From assembly GCA_050945515.1 (NCBI GenBank), contig JBMNTB010000012.1, positions 1-59,026 on the forward strand: a stretch of 59,026 nucleotides of DNA, in the 5' to 3' direction. The DNA comes from UBA1046 sp050945515. GTDB taxonomy: Bacteria; Bacillota; Clostridia; Saccharofermentanales; DTU023. Shown piece by piece: positions 35,479 to 48,400 of this stretch. Position numbers and translations under genes: made by a program. The notes beneath the pieces were generated by a model. It searched no databases. It saw only the letters and a list, made by a program, of their open reading frames with translations, and had not been told where the DNA came from. Positions within the stretch are counted from its first letter, which is position 1; each line of letters begins with the position of its first letter.

Positions 35479-36871
35479 CTGCCTTGGCTGCTTCACGGCG
35501 CACGCGCAGATCTTCGAGAATCTCCGCATAGCGCACCTCATCCAGGCTGTACTTCTTCTTCCAAATGACGAAGCCTAAAACAATCAGGGCCAGCGGAAAG
35601 AGCATCATCATCACCTTGAAAAAGAGTATGCGGGATGGAGTGAGTTCAGGTACGCCGCTGTCCGTCTTTATGCCCGAAAGGACCAGAGTCACACCCACCA
35701 CACCGCTGGCCACAGCACCGGACATCTTGTAGATAAAAGGCTGGAGCGAAAAAGTCACGGAATCATTGCGCCGGCCAAACTTCCATTCTCCGTATTCCAC
35801 GGAGTCCGTGATGAACATGAGCATCAAGAGCTGAATCATGGCTTGGCCGATAAAAATCAAAATGCCCGCAACTCCGATTACAGCAAAGTTTCCTGCCGGT
35901 GCGAGGAAAAAGAGCAGGTAACCGATAACAATTAAAGCCGTATCAAAACTATAGAGACGACTGCGCTGCCAACGCTTGCTGAACAGCGGGAAGATAAGCA
36001 GCGCTATGATCTGGGATATGCCCAGGACCAAGGCAAAAACAGAGTACATATTTTCATCGCCGTAAATATACTTGAAGTAGTAGATGCCGAAACTGGTGGT
36101 GGCCGTGTAGCCGACCATGAAGAGCAAGAGACCTAAAGTGACCCAGAGGAGCTGATCGTTACCAACAATAACGCGAAAGAGATCACGCAAATCCGTTTTC
36201 TCACTCTGCAAACCCTCAACCTGTTCCCGGCAGAACAGAACAGTGATCATCTGAAACATCCACATGATAAGAACAAGTGCGACGGCCAGTATTTGATAGG
36301 CTTGCAGCAGACTGCCGGTGTAAGCAGCCAAAGCATTGGTAATGGGTACAATGCCTACGACAATGGCAAACAGGCCGACATTGGCGCAGATGCGGGCTAT
36401 CGCACCAATCTTCTCCCGTTCCTTTTGTTCCTCGGTGAGCGCAGGCAACATCGACCAATAGGCCAGATCATTCATGGTATAGCTGATTTCAAACAGAACA
36501 TAGACGATCGTGAAATAGAGGATATACTGCCAGCCTTTCAGTCCGACATCGGTGAAGAGCAAGACCATAAAAATGCCGGAAAAGAAAGCTCCGATCACAA
36601 TCCAAGGACGGAATTTACCCCAGCGCGTCTTCGTATTATCCACAATGAGACCCATGAAAGGATCGTTCAAAGCGTCAAAGATTCGGAGTCCCATATAGAC
36701 AAAATTGATACTCCACATTGTCTCAACAGAAACGTTGAGCACGTCGGTCAGATAATAGATGAGATACATACTGACCATGGTGAAGAGGGCATCGCGGCCG
36801 ATAGTACCCATGCCGAAAGCCCAGCGGTTATTGTTCTTTTGTTTGCCCGGTGCCTTATCCCGTGTTTGCAT
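35465..36871 (-). CDS. GPH-family sugar:cation symporter (MelB-like)
   Basis: 468 residues with about twelve membrane helices, of the glycoside-pentoside-hexuronide:cation symporter family. The conserved opening FGMGTIGRDALFTMVSMYLIYYLTD and the NDPFMGLIVDNTKTRWGKFRPWI loop between helices 2 and 3 (cation site and MFS-type loop) are present. SVEYGEWKFGRRNDS near residue 360 is the second GPH hallmark. The start on the minus strand is ATG 36871 because GAGGAGG lies eight bases before it; the frame extends 14 residues further without a ribosome site. It precedes the glucosidase on the same strand, separated by the 35-bp repeats. The substrate is probably an alpha-glucoside; exact identity is not readable. 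Confidence 0.9.
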   Translation of the reverse strand: MQTRDKAPGKQKNNNRWAFGMGTIGRDALFTMVSMYLIYYLTDVLNVSVETMWSINFVYMGLRIFDALNDPFMGLIVDNTKTRWGKFRPWIVIGAFFSGIFMVLLFTDVGLKGWQYILYFTIVYVLFEISYTMNDLAYWSMLPALTEEQKEREKIGAIARICANVGLFAIVVGIVPITNALAAYTGSLLQAYQILAVALVLIMWMFQMITVLFCREQVEGLQSEKTDLRDLFRVIVGNDQLLWVTLGLLLFMVGYTATTSFGIYYFKYIYGDENMYSVFALVLGISQIIALLIFPLFSKRWQRSRLYSFDTALIVIGYLLFFLAPAGNFAVIGVAGILIFIGQAMIQLLMLMFITDSVEYGEWKFGRRNDSVTFSLQPFIYKMSGAVASGVVGVTLVLSGIKTDSGVPELTPSRILFFKVMMMLFPLALIVLGFVIWKKKYSLDEVRYAEILEDLRVRREAAKAELQE

Positions 36872-37130
36872 CCCTATGGCCTCCTCATAACTCGCACTCA
36901 AGGCGGACAACATGCTGCAAAGAATTTAGCGTATTACGCCGCCTCAGATCTCAGTCCTCAAGCTTAAGTCTAGCACTAGTTAATAATTGTGTTACCACAA
37001 TAATCACATATTCAAGATAGACAAAAGGACCGTTGGCACAATATTTTTTAGAGCTGCCGCGAGCATGAAGTGCTCATATAAAAAAGTCAATTATGATGCC
37101 GATCGACTGCTACACTTTATGGCGCGCATT

Positions 37131-37199
37131 TGCTGCAAATTCATGCTGCAAATTCAAGTTGACAAACACAATCCGGTACCTTATAGTACATTATAGTAC
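37131..37199 (+). promoter_or_regulatory. SigmaA promoter with tandem boxes upstream of the SDR gene
   Basis: TTGACA (37159-37164) and TATAGT (37182-37187) are 17 bases apart. Directly upstream are two perfect tandem copies of TGCTGCAAATTCA (37131-37143, 37144-37156). The -10 lies in a repeated TATAGTAC (37182-37189, 37192-37199). A long AT-alternating stretch follows to 37255. The gap 36872-37130, upstream of the divergent symporter, holds no gene I can support. Confidence 0.7.
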
Positions 37200-37294
37200 T
37201 ATATATATCAGAAAATATATATATAATATATAATTTTGATATATATATCACATACCCAACAAAAAATAAATCATTAAACGGAGGAACAAATAAC

Positions 37295-38038
37295 ATGGGT
37301 AGACTCGATGGTAAAGTGGCAATTATCACTGGTGCCGCCAGCGGAATGGGCGTCAGACATGCCGAGATGTATATTGAAGAAGGCGCTAAAGTTGTATTGG
37401 CAGATATTGCCGTGGAAGCCGGCCAGAAATTGGCAGATGAGCTGGGTGCTAATGCGAGATTCTTTAAGTTGAACGTGGCAAGCTTTGAAGGATGGAATGA
37501 AGTTGTAAAATTTACCGAAGCAGAATTCGGCCCCATTGATATTCTGGTTAACAATGCCGGAATCGGTATATTCAAGCTGATGGACGATTTAACGATTGAT
37601 GATTACACAAAAACAATGGATGTGAACACCACCTCTATTTTCTATAGCTTAAAAGCAGTGGTTCCATCTATGAGAAAAGCCGGCGGCGGATCTATCATTA
37701 ACATTTCTTCGGTGGACGGACTTCGTGGTGCTCCCACCGCAATGGCCTATTGCGCATCCAAGTTTGCAGTCAACGGCATAACTCGTTGTGCTGCTGCTGA
37801 ACTGGGTCCCGATAAGATTCGTGTTAATACGGTACATCCCGGTGTTATTAAGACCCCGATGGCTGAGCAAGGAGAGATAGCCGAAATAATCGCCGCACTT
37901 GAGGCTCAAATTCCGCTTGGACGCGCAGGAACTACCGACGAAGTCTCCCACCTTGTCGTTTTCCTGGGTTCGGATGAATCAACCTTCTGTACGGGTTCTG
38001 AATTTGTTATTGACGGCGGCATGATCTGTGACCTATAA
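37295..38038 (+). CDS. Short-chain dehydrogenase/reductase
   Basis: 247 residues of the classical SDR family, NAD(P)-dependent. The cofactor loop TGAASGMG is at 12-19 and NNAG at 86-89. The catalytic residues are Ser139, Tyr152 and Lys156 (YCASK). The C-terminal FCTGSEFVIDGGM is typical. The acidic residue after the second strand (VLADIAVEA, Asp37) suggests NAD preference. The overall sequence resembles 3-alpha/20-beta-hydroxysteroid dehydrogenases and related alcohol dehydrogenases, but the substrate cannot be assigned. It has GGAGG ahead of the ATG, a strong promoter with tandem boxes, and its own terminator, so it is a single-gene unit. Confidence 0.92.
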   Translation: MGRLDGKVAIITGAASGMGVRHAEMYIEEGAKVVLADIAVEAGQKLADELGANARFFKLNVASFEGWNEVVKFTEAEFGPIDILVNNAGIGIFKLMDDLTIDDYTKTMDVNTTSIFYSLKAVVPSMRKAGGGSIINISSVDGLRGAPTAMAYCASKFAVNGITRCAAAELGPDKIRVNTVHPGVIKTPMAEQGEIAEIIAALEAQIPLGRAGTTDEVSHLVVFLGSDESTFCTGSEFVIDGGMICDL

Positions 38039-38142
38039 GTAACTTTATAGCTATCCGACCGATATGCGGGTCGAGCATTGAATCCGTAATTTATTCAAGC
38101 ACATACGCCGATTCAAGACATAGTTGAAAGTTGCGTATAAAC

Positions 38143-38176
38143 AAGAGTGCAGGCATAATGGCTTGCACTCTTTTCT
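38143..38176 (+). terminator. Terminator after the SDR gene
   Basis: AAGAGTGCAGGC (38143-38154) pairs with GCTTGCACTCTT (38161-38172) around a six-base loop, with one G-T pair, followed by TTCT. It lies 104 bases after the SDR stop. Confidence 0.75.
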
Positions 38177-38268
38177 TTATGGTGTTGTCGAAGGCGCTGA
38201 AATACAGGCAAACTCCGCAAGAACGGAAAAGCGGAGTCCTTCGGTTTCCATTAAGCTATTAGTGAAGG

Positions 38269-39099
38269 ATGGTGAAACGGATGGGATACCGCGCGGACAT
38301 GGCGCGCTGCCGGGAATATATTAAAAAGCATTGCACGGAGGATTTGACGATAGCGGAGCTGGCAGATATCTTCGGCTATTCATTCTTCCACTTCTGCCGG
38401 GTTTTCAAAAGCTGCAACGGAATGGCGATCGGCGAGTACCTGCGGGACACGCGGCTTTCCCAGGCGGCGATTGAGATCGTAAACGGCAGCAGCGTAACGG
38501 ACGCGGCGCTGGGTGCAGGCTTTGATACACTCTCCGGCTTCAACCGTGCGTTTCGCCGTCGCTTCGGCATGAGTCCCACACAATATAGAAAAATGGAAGG
38601 AGATACGATTACGATGACACCTGAAATTAAAAAGATGGCCGCTTTTACGGCGGTCGGCTACACTCTGGCGCCACCCGCGGAGGGCGAGTTCGACATTCTA
38701 AACAACGGCGCATACTGGCTGGGCAAGGACTTTAAGGCCGTCAGCGCTGAGGATTACGCCAAGCTGGTGGTTCCCGGTCACGGAGAGATCGGCGCGTGGA
38801 TGCATCCCTCGGACAAGACCGGCGAGTTTTTCTACTTCTTCGGTCCCATGACGAAGGACAAGAGCTTCGTGCCGCAGGGCATGACGGCACTGGACGTTCC
38901 AGCCGCAGAGTATGCGGTGTTTACTGTCCCCAAGGCGGATGACGTCAAGGGTCTGCATGAAAATGTCAAGAAGGCTTGGAAGTTCATTTTTAACGACTGG
39001 TTCGACAGCAGCACATACAAATTCGGCCACACTGCGATGGCTTTCGAGTATTATCTCGGCGAGGACACATTCATCTATGTCCCGGTTGTAAAAAAATAA
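38269..39099 (+). CDS. AraC-family regulator with GyrI-like effector domain
   Basis: 276 residues. The two-helix-turn-helix AraC domain covers about 8-108 (MARCREYIKKHCTEDLTIAELADIFGYS... and GFDTLSGFNRAFRRRFGMSPTQYR, split by the linker helix). A GyrI-like/AraC effector-binding domain covers about 120-274, with the AEYAVFTVPK and YYLGEDTFIYVPV strands. Such proteins bind small hydrophobic or cationic ligands and activate nearby genes. Base composition is visibly more GC-rich than the genes on either side, which hints at acquisition from another source. The start is uncertain between ATG 38269 and ATG 38281; neither has a strong ribosome site. It is preceded by a terminator and followed by a hairpin. 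Confidence 0.9.
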   Translation: MVKRMGYRADMARCREYIKKHCTEDLTIAELADIFGYSFFHFCRVFKSCNGMAIGEYLRDTRLSQAAIEIVNGSSVTDAALGAGFDTLSGFNRAFRRRFGMSPTQYRKMEGDTITMTPEIKKMAAFTAVGYTLAPPAEGEFDILNNGAYWLGKDFKAVSAEDYAKLVVPGHGEIGAWMHPSDKTGEFFYFFGPMTKDKSFVPQGMTALDVPAAEYAVFTVPKADDVKGLHENVKKAWKFIFNDWFDSSTYKFGHTAMAFEYYLGEDTFIYVPVVKK

Positions 39100-39113
39100 T
39101 CAATTATTAGAGC

Positions 39114-39137
39114 GGAGCCGTCCCCAAGGACGGCTCC
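39114..39137. terminator. Hairpin after the AraC-family gene
   Basis: GGAGCCGTCC (39114-39123) pairs perfectly with GGACGGCTCC (39128-39137) around a four-base loop. Only a weak T-rich stretch follows further on (39150-39165), so terminator function is likely but not certain. Confidence 0.6.
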
Positions 39138-39335
39138 ATATCATGCACCTCTTTATTTTTGTTGATTGTTTAAATTGCTGCATACCCTTAACTCACAGCT
39201 ATAGAAATCAAATTTTCAATTCTTTCCATAAAAATAATCCCATCACATAAGGATATTTTTTATTTAATAACGTGCTTTGATATATATATTTAATCTAAAT
39301 TTAACCTTTGTTTCAGCTGTGATTAAATCTATATA

Positions 39336-39364
39336 TTGAAAATATACAGAGAAACATGTAGACT
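39336..39364 (+). promoter_or_regulatory. Putative promoter of the large surface protein
   Basis: TTGAAA (39336-39341), 17 bases, TAGACT (39359-39364). The start would be near 39371, about 45 bases before the GTG start. The rest of 39138-39414 is AT-rich without a gene. Confidence 0.5.
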
Positions 39365-39414
39365 TATTTAGATATAAATATATTATATTAATATTATCTA
39401 AAGGTGTGATCTGA

Positions 39415-42400
39415 GTGAAAAAGTCAAATAATAAAATTAAGAATAATATATTAAAAATATCTATGGCTCTTATGTTAATCGGAGTCATAGTCTTAGCCAG
39501 TTTACCCACAAAAATAGAGGCTGAAGGGTCCTACGATACAAAATTCAGCTGGACAAATGCTGAGGAGGACTTAAATGAATGGCCTCTGGAAGAAGGGTTA
39601 ACTAAGACTCGTGCCGGGATTGGGACCGCCGGTTTTTCCTATAACCGTTTTTACCGGGACGATCAAGGGCGAATTGTACTTGAAATTGATTTCAGTATTT
39701 TCCCGGATGACATTACGGGAAATGACTTTAGTTCCAGATATACAACCTTTAGAGAACAGTGGGAATTCGCCAATATTTTCATTGATCCTGACCTTGCATC
39801 CAAAGTTGATGACGCTGCCAGTTTCTTTATGATGTCCTATCCTGCAAATATCGCATCGGTAGCTCTTAGCAATGCGGATAAATCCGGCAACATTTACAAG
39901 TTAAATGTAAACGAGGTATATCCCAAGATGCCTGCAGGGTCTGATTACATGAAGTCAAAACTCTACTTGGTTTTGCAAAGTGGGGTTACAAGAAATCAGT
40001 TAAATCAAGACTATGCTCTGGAATTGCGCTACACCAATAGCCGGGGTCAAGTTTATGAACAAAGAGGTTCTAAAGACAATCAAGTTTTAGCGAATTATCT
40101 TGGTTATACTCCTTCCGGCCTACCGAACTATGATGCTAGCGCCAATAACGACGATGTTACCTTAAAGACCATTGCTCCCTTCCAAACGGCCTCCATGCCT
40201 AATACCATTCCCAACCCTGTTTTGCCCCCGGATATGATGAGGGCGGTAGGCCAATCGGTCATCTATGACAATATTCAAGGTAAACTTCACGTCTATTATA
40301 AGCAGGCACCCAATCATTATCTTTATAGAACTTATGCAAATAATGGATTATTCTTATCTTCAAAGATTGGAATCCGTCAAGTCATGGATTCCAGAATTTT
40401 CGAGGCCCTAAAACCCGATGACAATGGGGTTATAGGCCAGATGCAGATGTTTGATTTAGATGGCAAGGGGTCGGGCTGGAATGTATCTACGGACATTAAA
40501 CCCGGTGAATTTTCCTACAGGCAAGTAACCGGGGATGTAGGAACCTATTCCTATATGATGGTTCCTGATGGATTCAAAACCGAAATAACAAGTAAAGCAA
40601 CAGTACCTCCGAATCATACGAATAATGTCAAAAATGTTTATCTCCACGGTCATAAGAAAGAAGCGGACTATGTGCGCTTTATTTATAATGTCGACAAAAA
40701 TAAGATGGATGCTTTATTTGAACAGGCAAATAGTTCTACATTCAGCATTTCCACTTCCTATATCACAGACCGTCCGACAGAAACCACCCAGACAGAATAC
40801 CGCTTAGAGGCTGGCCAAAATATCGTCATTCCTAAGGGAGCAACGGTGGTATTTGACTTACCGAAATCATCCCGTTCCGTTTTTAAAGCCGGTTTGGCCA
40901 ATAATTATGAACGCATAATCGGAGACATGACGACCAAGCGTCCTGCTTCTGAAATGAATATTTCTGGTGTTGACCCTACCGATTTTGGCAAGGCCTACAC
41001 TATTACCCCTTATGTTGCCACTTCAGGCGGCTTTTTATTGACCATAGAAGCTGGTCTTACTGTCTCTTCGGAAGATATTAGCCTAACCATGTTTGATTCT
41101 CAGTCGCCGGCCACTGTCACTATGACTGTTATTTCCGGAGATAATGCCCAGACCTATACTTTGAGTAAATATAAAACAGATGAGAACAGACTCTACACCA
41201 TGCCCAACGCCGATGTCCGTTCGGGGATTATTATCAATCGAAGTGCCAATACACCTCATATTAATGAATTCTTTACTGATAGCACGACTATCACCGGCCA
41301 TAGCAAGTATGCCGATGCCCTTGTATCTGTAAGACTAGCAAAAACTAATCCGAATGAGGAAGAAGTTTTTGAAGAAGCTTATTCTTCAACCAGCCCTGAG
41401 CCCTTCATTGCTGAGGGATTACCGCACTTTATAGTTGAAGAAACACAACAGGACTATTCCGGCTATGCTTTTACCCTGGATATACCTCTGGAGATTCAAT
41501 TTAAAAAAGATATGGCCTTACGCTTTTCCAATGCGGCACCGGGCTATTTCCGGTCTCTTCCGGCTACCTATAGGGCTCAGGCCAAGGTGACTTTTGACCA
41601 TAATAGTGGATCAGGTGAAGCGATAGAGCGAATCGTACCTATCAACAAAAAAGCCTATGGCGAAGAAGGCTATGAAGCCAATGGTTTTGAAGATGGTCCA
41701 GGGAAATATAATATCCTTTGGTTAGATGCACAGGGTGAGGATGCTCCGGCCGATGCAACTGAAAAATATCTTTCAGATTATGAAGGTTTGCCCATTACAG
41801 ATACCGCAAGTACAGCTTATACAAGTAGGCAATTCTATAGTGAGCCCACCGCCCGTGAAGGCTATACCTTCTTAGGCTGGTCTACCAAACAAGTGAATCC
41901 CATGAGTTCAACAGATTTTGCCGGCATGCCGGAAATTACTGATGTTGCAGACTGGGATGACAATACCGTCAATTATAAATTCACAGCAACTTCTCCTGTA
42001 GACCAAAACAGGACTGTCTATGCGGTTTGGGAGAAGAATTTAGACACATTGCGTATTGTTCTTCACGATAATAATGATGAAGTAGATGTTACCCATACGG
42101 TAGAGCTCCCTCTTGCCAATATTACAAATGGAAATACCGGGGAGATAACAGCCTATCTTAAAGAGGCTGGAAACACCCTTTACGATAAAGGTTTTGTAAA
42201 AGACAGTTGCTATTTTGTCGGTTGGTCTGAAAGCGAGACCGTTACCGATGAAACTAAAGTCCATGAGCTTTATACCAATGGCAGTAAAGTTCAATTGGTT
42301 TCGGAAGGGCTTCAACTTAAACTTCAACTTCAATTAAATGAAGAACCTGTAGAGCCGGTTTCTCATATCAATCCGTGGGAGACAGTTGGATCAGAAATTG

Positions 42401-45400
42401 TCAATAATAATGGAATTGCCACTATCCATCTCTATGCTCAATATAAGCCTCTGGTCACCATGACGGCGACTAAGCATTGGTATGCTAAAGGTCAAAAAGA
42501 GATTTATGAACAGGATCCCTCGGGTTATACGGGCGCACCTTTAATACCTGCACCATTTAGCAATTCCGACGTTGCCATGGTTCTTATGAGGACTACAGAG
42601 GGTAAGACCTTGGATCCGACTAAATATGAGATTGTCGAGGGCTTTTATGTACAGGGAAACAATACGCCATCACCCCCGGACAGCCCACCATGGCAATGGG
42701 CGCCTCAAGAAGGCCACGATGCCAATGGACGAAAGTACTCTTATTTAATGACCGAATTCAACGCCAATAATAGTGAGCATACAGAAGAAGCCATTATCAA
42801 TCACTTTAATACGCATAGAACTTGGGCCTCCATGTATATCACCATGATCGGTCAGAGTGATCAACTGTCAAAATATACAGCTATCAGTTTTGTAGAAGGA
42901 AATGATACAAAGTCGTATATGGCAGTTGCCACCAGTAACCAGCCCGATGCGGTATCACAACAGTTTGTAAACAGAACTGTGAACTACGCCTTTGAATTAA
43001 AGAATTTTCAGGTAGATGTCTTGCCGGCGATAATTCACAGAATCCAAACAAACCATAGTCAAATTGTAATCGACAGACCAACGGACGGTGCTGATTACCT
43101 TTACTTCAGGCTTTCTGAGACTTCGGGCTATGTTCTATTTGAGAAAAATGCCGAAGGCAGATGGGTTTTACACCATTCAAATTCTAATGCACCTTTAACA
43201 ATCAGCGATGTAGAAGCGGAAGGTAAGTTAATTATTTCTTCGAGTACAGAAGAACCCCTCAATTTTGAAGGAAGGGCAGGAGAGCAGGTCTTTGCATTAT
43301 TTACCATTCAAAATGTAGACCAGGATCTTTCTAAATACGCTTCAAGGGAAATCCAAGCTTATGGACCCCTTCCTGCTCTGGAAGATGTCAAACAAGAGCC
43401 CCATATCAAGGATGCAAGCGGCCAAATCACCCACAATGTGATTTCCGCCAAAATCCCTGCCGGTTCCTATGCCGGTGCAGATTACACCTTAGGCTATATG
43501 GACGAAGGCGATAATTTCGTACCGGTTACTGTAGGCGAAAACAATGATCCGATTACTGTAAAACCCGATGGCACTGGCAAGCTGACCTTTAATGTACCTG
43601 ACGGAAAACTAAATGGTACTACAGAATATATCATCCGCGGCATAGATCCGGCTGATACCTTTAAGCTGACTGATTTTGCCGGACCTGATGTGGACTTAAC
43701 TGCCCCGACCATCACAGCAGAAGGCTTTACCCTTTTGACCGGTGATCTGATTAGCGATACAGATGGCCAAGTAACAACTGACGATCTTAATGCAAGCCTT
43801 AGCTATAGTGTTAAAAAGGATAATGCGGCAGCCAACCTACCCGAAGGTCTGACCTTTGATCCAACCACCGGTAAATTCTCGGGTAAGACAGCAGATACCC
43901 TCCCGGCAGAACAACTGGGAGATTACACCATAACCATCAGTGCAGAAGATATATATGGGAATATTGCAACTAAAGATATTACCCTGACCATCAGCCAAAA
44001 GCCGACTACAGATCCTATTACGAGCATTACCCAAAATGCTAATGATGATCAAGGCAATGCTTCTCTTACCGTTCAAGGACAACAAGGAGCGACCATTAAG
44101 CTATACAGCGAAAATGAAGGAACTTTCACAGAAATTGATATTCCCGGAGTAAGTGGAAGCCAGATTGCAAATGATGACGGCACAATAGGTATCACCATAT
44201 CTCAAGCTGATGTCAGACGTTTTAATGGTAGAAAAGTCTATGTAACCCAAAAGATGGCAAATGAATTAGAGTCGGATAAAGCTGATCTCACTGCAGAAGA
44301 CGTAGATCGGGCGGGAAATAAGAAAATCGCCACCGGCGGAGCTATTGTCATCGACAATATTCCACCGACACCTCTTCAAATGGTTCAGCCTAAAGAATGG
44401 AGCAATAACTTAAAGATCACCAATGTTTCTGCTGATGAGAATACCTCAGATGTTCGAGACATTGATAGGATTGATCTTCAGATTGGAAATAATCTCCAAT
44501 GTACCATACTGCGTCAGTATGATGATTCCGGCACTCCAACAGGCAAGTGGAGATGCAATACCAGGGAATTTGAAGAAGGAACCGAAGAAGTTACAGTTAT
44601 CGTCAATCCCAATACCGGAGAAACTGCCACAAAGACAGTAGGAGTCCTGAACTATATACTTCCGGAAGGATCTTACTTTGTGGCTTATCAAAGCATTACA
44701 GCCATCTATTATGACTATCTGGGCAATGCTTCATTCCCTGTAAGCACAACTGTTCTTAAGCTGCCCGAGCCCATAGCGCCCTACGACATGACGGCAATTA
44801 ACAATAGTCAGGATCACCCGACCACTACGGTCATTAGTGGAAAAGCCGATCCGGGAGCACAAGTTTCTGTAGAAATCGAGAATATAACATACTCAGTGAC
44901 TGCTGACGAATTAGGTGAATTTACCATAGAAATTCCCAAACAGCCTAAAGACACTGAAATCACCGTAACTGCAAAGCTCAATAACTATACTGCCACCGGA
45001 ACAGTAATCGTTGAAAATGTTCAGGCGGATGACTATGAACCGCAAGTAACAGATATTACTAAGTCCTATGGAGAAGCAACGACAGAGACTGATATTAAGG
45101 ACGCAGTTACGGTGCCTAACTATCCGAAAAATGCCGCGGAGCAACCGACAATAACCATTGATGAGGGTGCAGAATTACCGGATGGCAATACATTAGGAGA
45201 GTATTCAATTCCAGTTACAGTAACTTATCCCGATGGAACAAAAGATAAAGCTTCAGTGACTGTAAATGTGATAGATGATGAAAAACCGATAATTACAACA
45301 AAAAATGCGACAGTAATTGAAGGCACACAAATCGATCCGATTTCGGTCACAGCCACGGATAATGTTGGTGTGAAGGAAATAACTGTAGAATTACCATTGT

Positions 45401-48400
45401 CGGTGGCCGGATTGTCTTACAACAACGAAACAAAACAAATTGAAGGAATCCCCACCAAGTTAACGGATTGGAATGACACAGATGCTCCCAACTATGAAGA
45501 AACAAGAGACTTTACTGTAATAATTACAGCCAAGGATACATCGGACAATATAGCAACCAAATCAATAACTATCACATTACAGCGAGACACTGATAGTGAC
45601 GGAATACCTGACATTTTTGATCCGGACGACGACGATGACGGAATTTTCGATGATGATGATGCCCAACCAAAACTTCCCAATGCAAAAGGAAAGGACCTTA
45701 CTACCGAAAAAGATACTTTACCCGGAGCAATAAGAGGAATAAAAAATGCTTCTAAACTACCGTCAGGCACCACTTTCCAATGGAAAGCAGAACCTGATGT
45801 GACTTTAGCAGGAGAAACAGAAGGGACTATCCTCGTCACTTATCCTGCATCCGAAGGAGCAGAGGCAAGAACAGAAGAGATTACAGTTACGGTCACAGTA
45901 ACTGATACGAAAGCACCGATAATCGATACCATCGATGACCAAATGCTGGTAGAAGGTAATGCCATTGAAGACATAATTGTTAAAACCAATGAAGTGAATG
46001 TAACTATCACAGTAGAAGGTTTACCATCCGTAGTTACTTTCGATCCTGCAACAGGAAAGATCTCAGGAACACCGGTAGTAGACAATTGGGAATCTGATGA
46101 AGAAAAAGAATTTACAGTAACTGTCACAGCAGCAGATGCGTCCAATAATAAATCTACAGAAACATTTACAATTACTGTCTTAAGAGACACTGATGGCGAT
46201 GGCGTACCGGATATCACAGATCCTGACGATGATGGTGACGGCTACAGCGATGTGCTTGAGAAAGAAAAAGGATCTGATCCCAAAGACGCTAATTCCGTAC
46301 CGAGCTTTCTCATTGTACCGATAGGTAAAGTAACCATCACACCTGAAAAGCAAAATGTGGTGGAAGGAAATGCTATTACAACAGTTAAGATTGAAGTCCC
46401 TGACACTTCTACGGTAACAGTAGATGTACCTGCAGGTTCAGACTTAACTTACGATGATACGACAAAGGAAATCAGCGGTACGCCAACTGTAACCGACTGG
46501 GGTGCAACCGAAGAAGTAAGGGTAATCGAAATACCTGTAAAAGGCGTAGATGCGCAGGGAGCCACCGTAAGGAAGACCGTAGAAATCACAGTCTACAGAG
46601 ATACCGACAGAGATGGCAAAGTAGACCTGGACACAGGCATTGTTGATCCTGATACAGGCGATGTGCTTGTAGAGGGAGATCTGGATGACGATGGTGACGG
46701 CTACAGTGATGTGCGTGAAAAAGCAGCCGGTTCTAATCCCAAGAATCCGAACTCCATACCTGCTATCGTCATTCCTCCGGTAGGTGGAGTAACCATCACA
46801 CCTGAAAAGCAAAATGTGGTGGAAAGAAATGCTATTACAACAGTTGAGATTAAAGTTCCTGACACCTCAACAGTAACAGTAGATGTACCTGCAGGTTCAG
46901 ACTTAACTTACGATGATGCGATAAAGAAAATCAGCGGTACACCAACTGTGACCGACTGGGGTGCAACTGAAGAATTAAAAGTGATCGAAATACCTGTAAC
47001 AGTAGTAGATGAACAAGGAGCTACCGTAAAGAAAACTGTGACAATCACATTACAACGAGACACCGATGAAGACGGAATACCTGACATTTTTGATCCGGAC
47101 GACGACGATGACGGAATTTCTGATGAGGAAGATGCCCAACCAAAACTTCCCAATGCAAAAGGAAAGGATCTTACCACCGAACAAGGGACTTTACCTGAAG
47201 CGGTAAGAGGAATAAAAAATGCTTCCAAACTACCGTCAGGCACCACTTTCCAATGGAAAGTAGAACCCAATGTAAATGAATTAGGAGAAACACAAGGGAC
47301 TATCCTTGTCACTTATCCGGCATCTGAAGGAGCAGAGGCAAGAACAGAAGAGATTACAGTTACGGTCACAGTAACTGATACGAAAGCACCGATAATTGAT
47401 ACCATCGATGACCAAATGCTGGTAGAAGGCAAAGCAATTGAAGACATAATTGTTAAGACCGATGAAGAGAATGTAACTATCACAGTAGATGGTTTACCAT
47501 CTGAAGTTACCTTCAATCCTGCAACAGGAAAGATCTCAGGAACACCGGTAGTAGACAATTGGGGATCTGATGAAGAAAAAGAATTTACAGTAACTGTCAC
47601 AGCAGAAGATGCGTCAAATAATAAATCTACAGAAACATTTACAATTACTGTCTTAAGAGACACAGATGCAGACGGAATACCGGATATTACAGACCCTGAT
47701 GACGATAATGATGGCATATTAGATGAAGAAGATGCCAAACCGAAAGTATGGGATGCACAAGTATCCGGTGCAGTTGAGACACCATTTGGCGTACAGCCGG
47801 AACTTCAAGATTATGTAAACAACATTGCAAATCTTCCGGAAGGATCAAAGGCCAAATTGACAGCTCTGCCTAATGTAAATGAAGCAGGAAATACTGAAGC
47901 CACGGTAGAGGTAGAATTACCAAATGGTGAAAAAGCACAGATTGTAATTCCAGTGGTAGTAGGTGCAAAACAAGCAGAAACAATCGATCCAACTGTCCCG
48001 GGAAAGACAGAAGTGAAAGACAAAAATAATTTAGCTGATGAGGAAAAAACTGAAGTTAAGAAGAAAATTGAAAAAGCTAATGAAGGTAATTTCCCGGCAG
48101 GCACAACGGTAACAGTTGGAGCTAATGGAGATACCACCATCACTTATCCGGACGGAAGCAAAGATACAATTCCGGGAAGTGAATTAGTAGTAGAAAAAGC
48201 AGTGGCAACTCCGACACCAACACCGCCTGCAGAGACTACAAAACCCGAAGCAACAGAACCCACAAAACCGGAATCAACAGATCCTACGCAAACCACAGAT
48301 CCGGATGCCATTGATAAAGTTATCCCAATTGGCTCGGATATTGACAGTCCGATCCCCGAAAACTATATCAGAGTGTACTTTGATCCGCAGGGCGACGGTT

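Noticed and set aside
45492..47738. Long minus-strand frames opposite the surface-protein gene, rich in Ser/Val
   Set aside because: They are complements of repetitive Asp/Glu/Thr-rich codons in the real gene, without ribosome sites.
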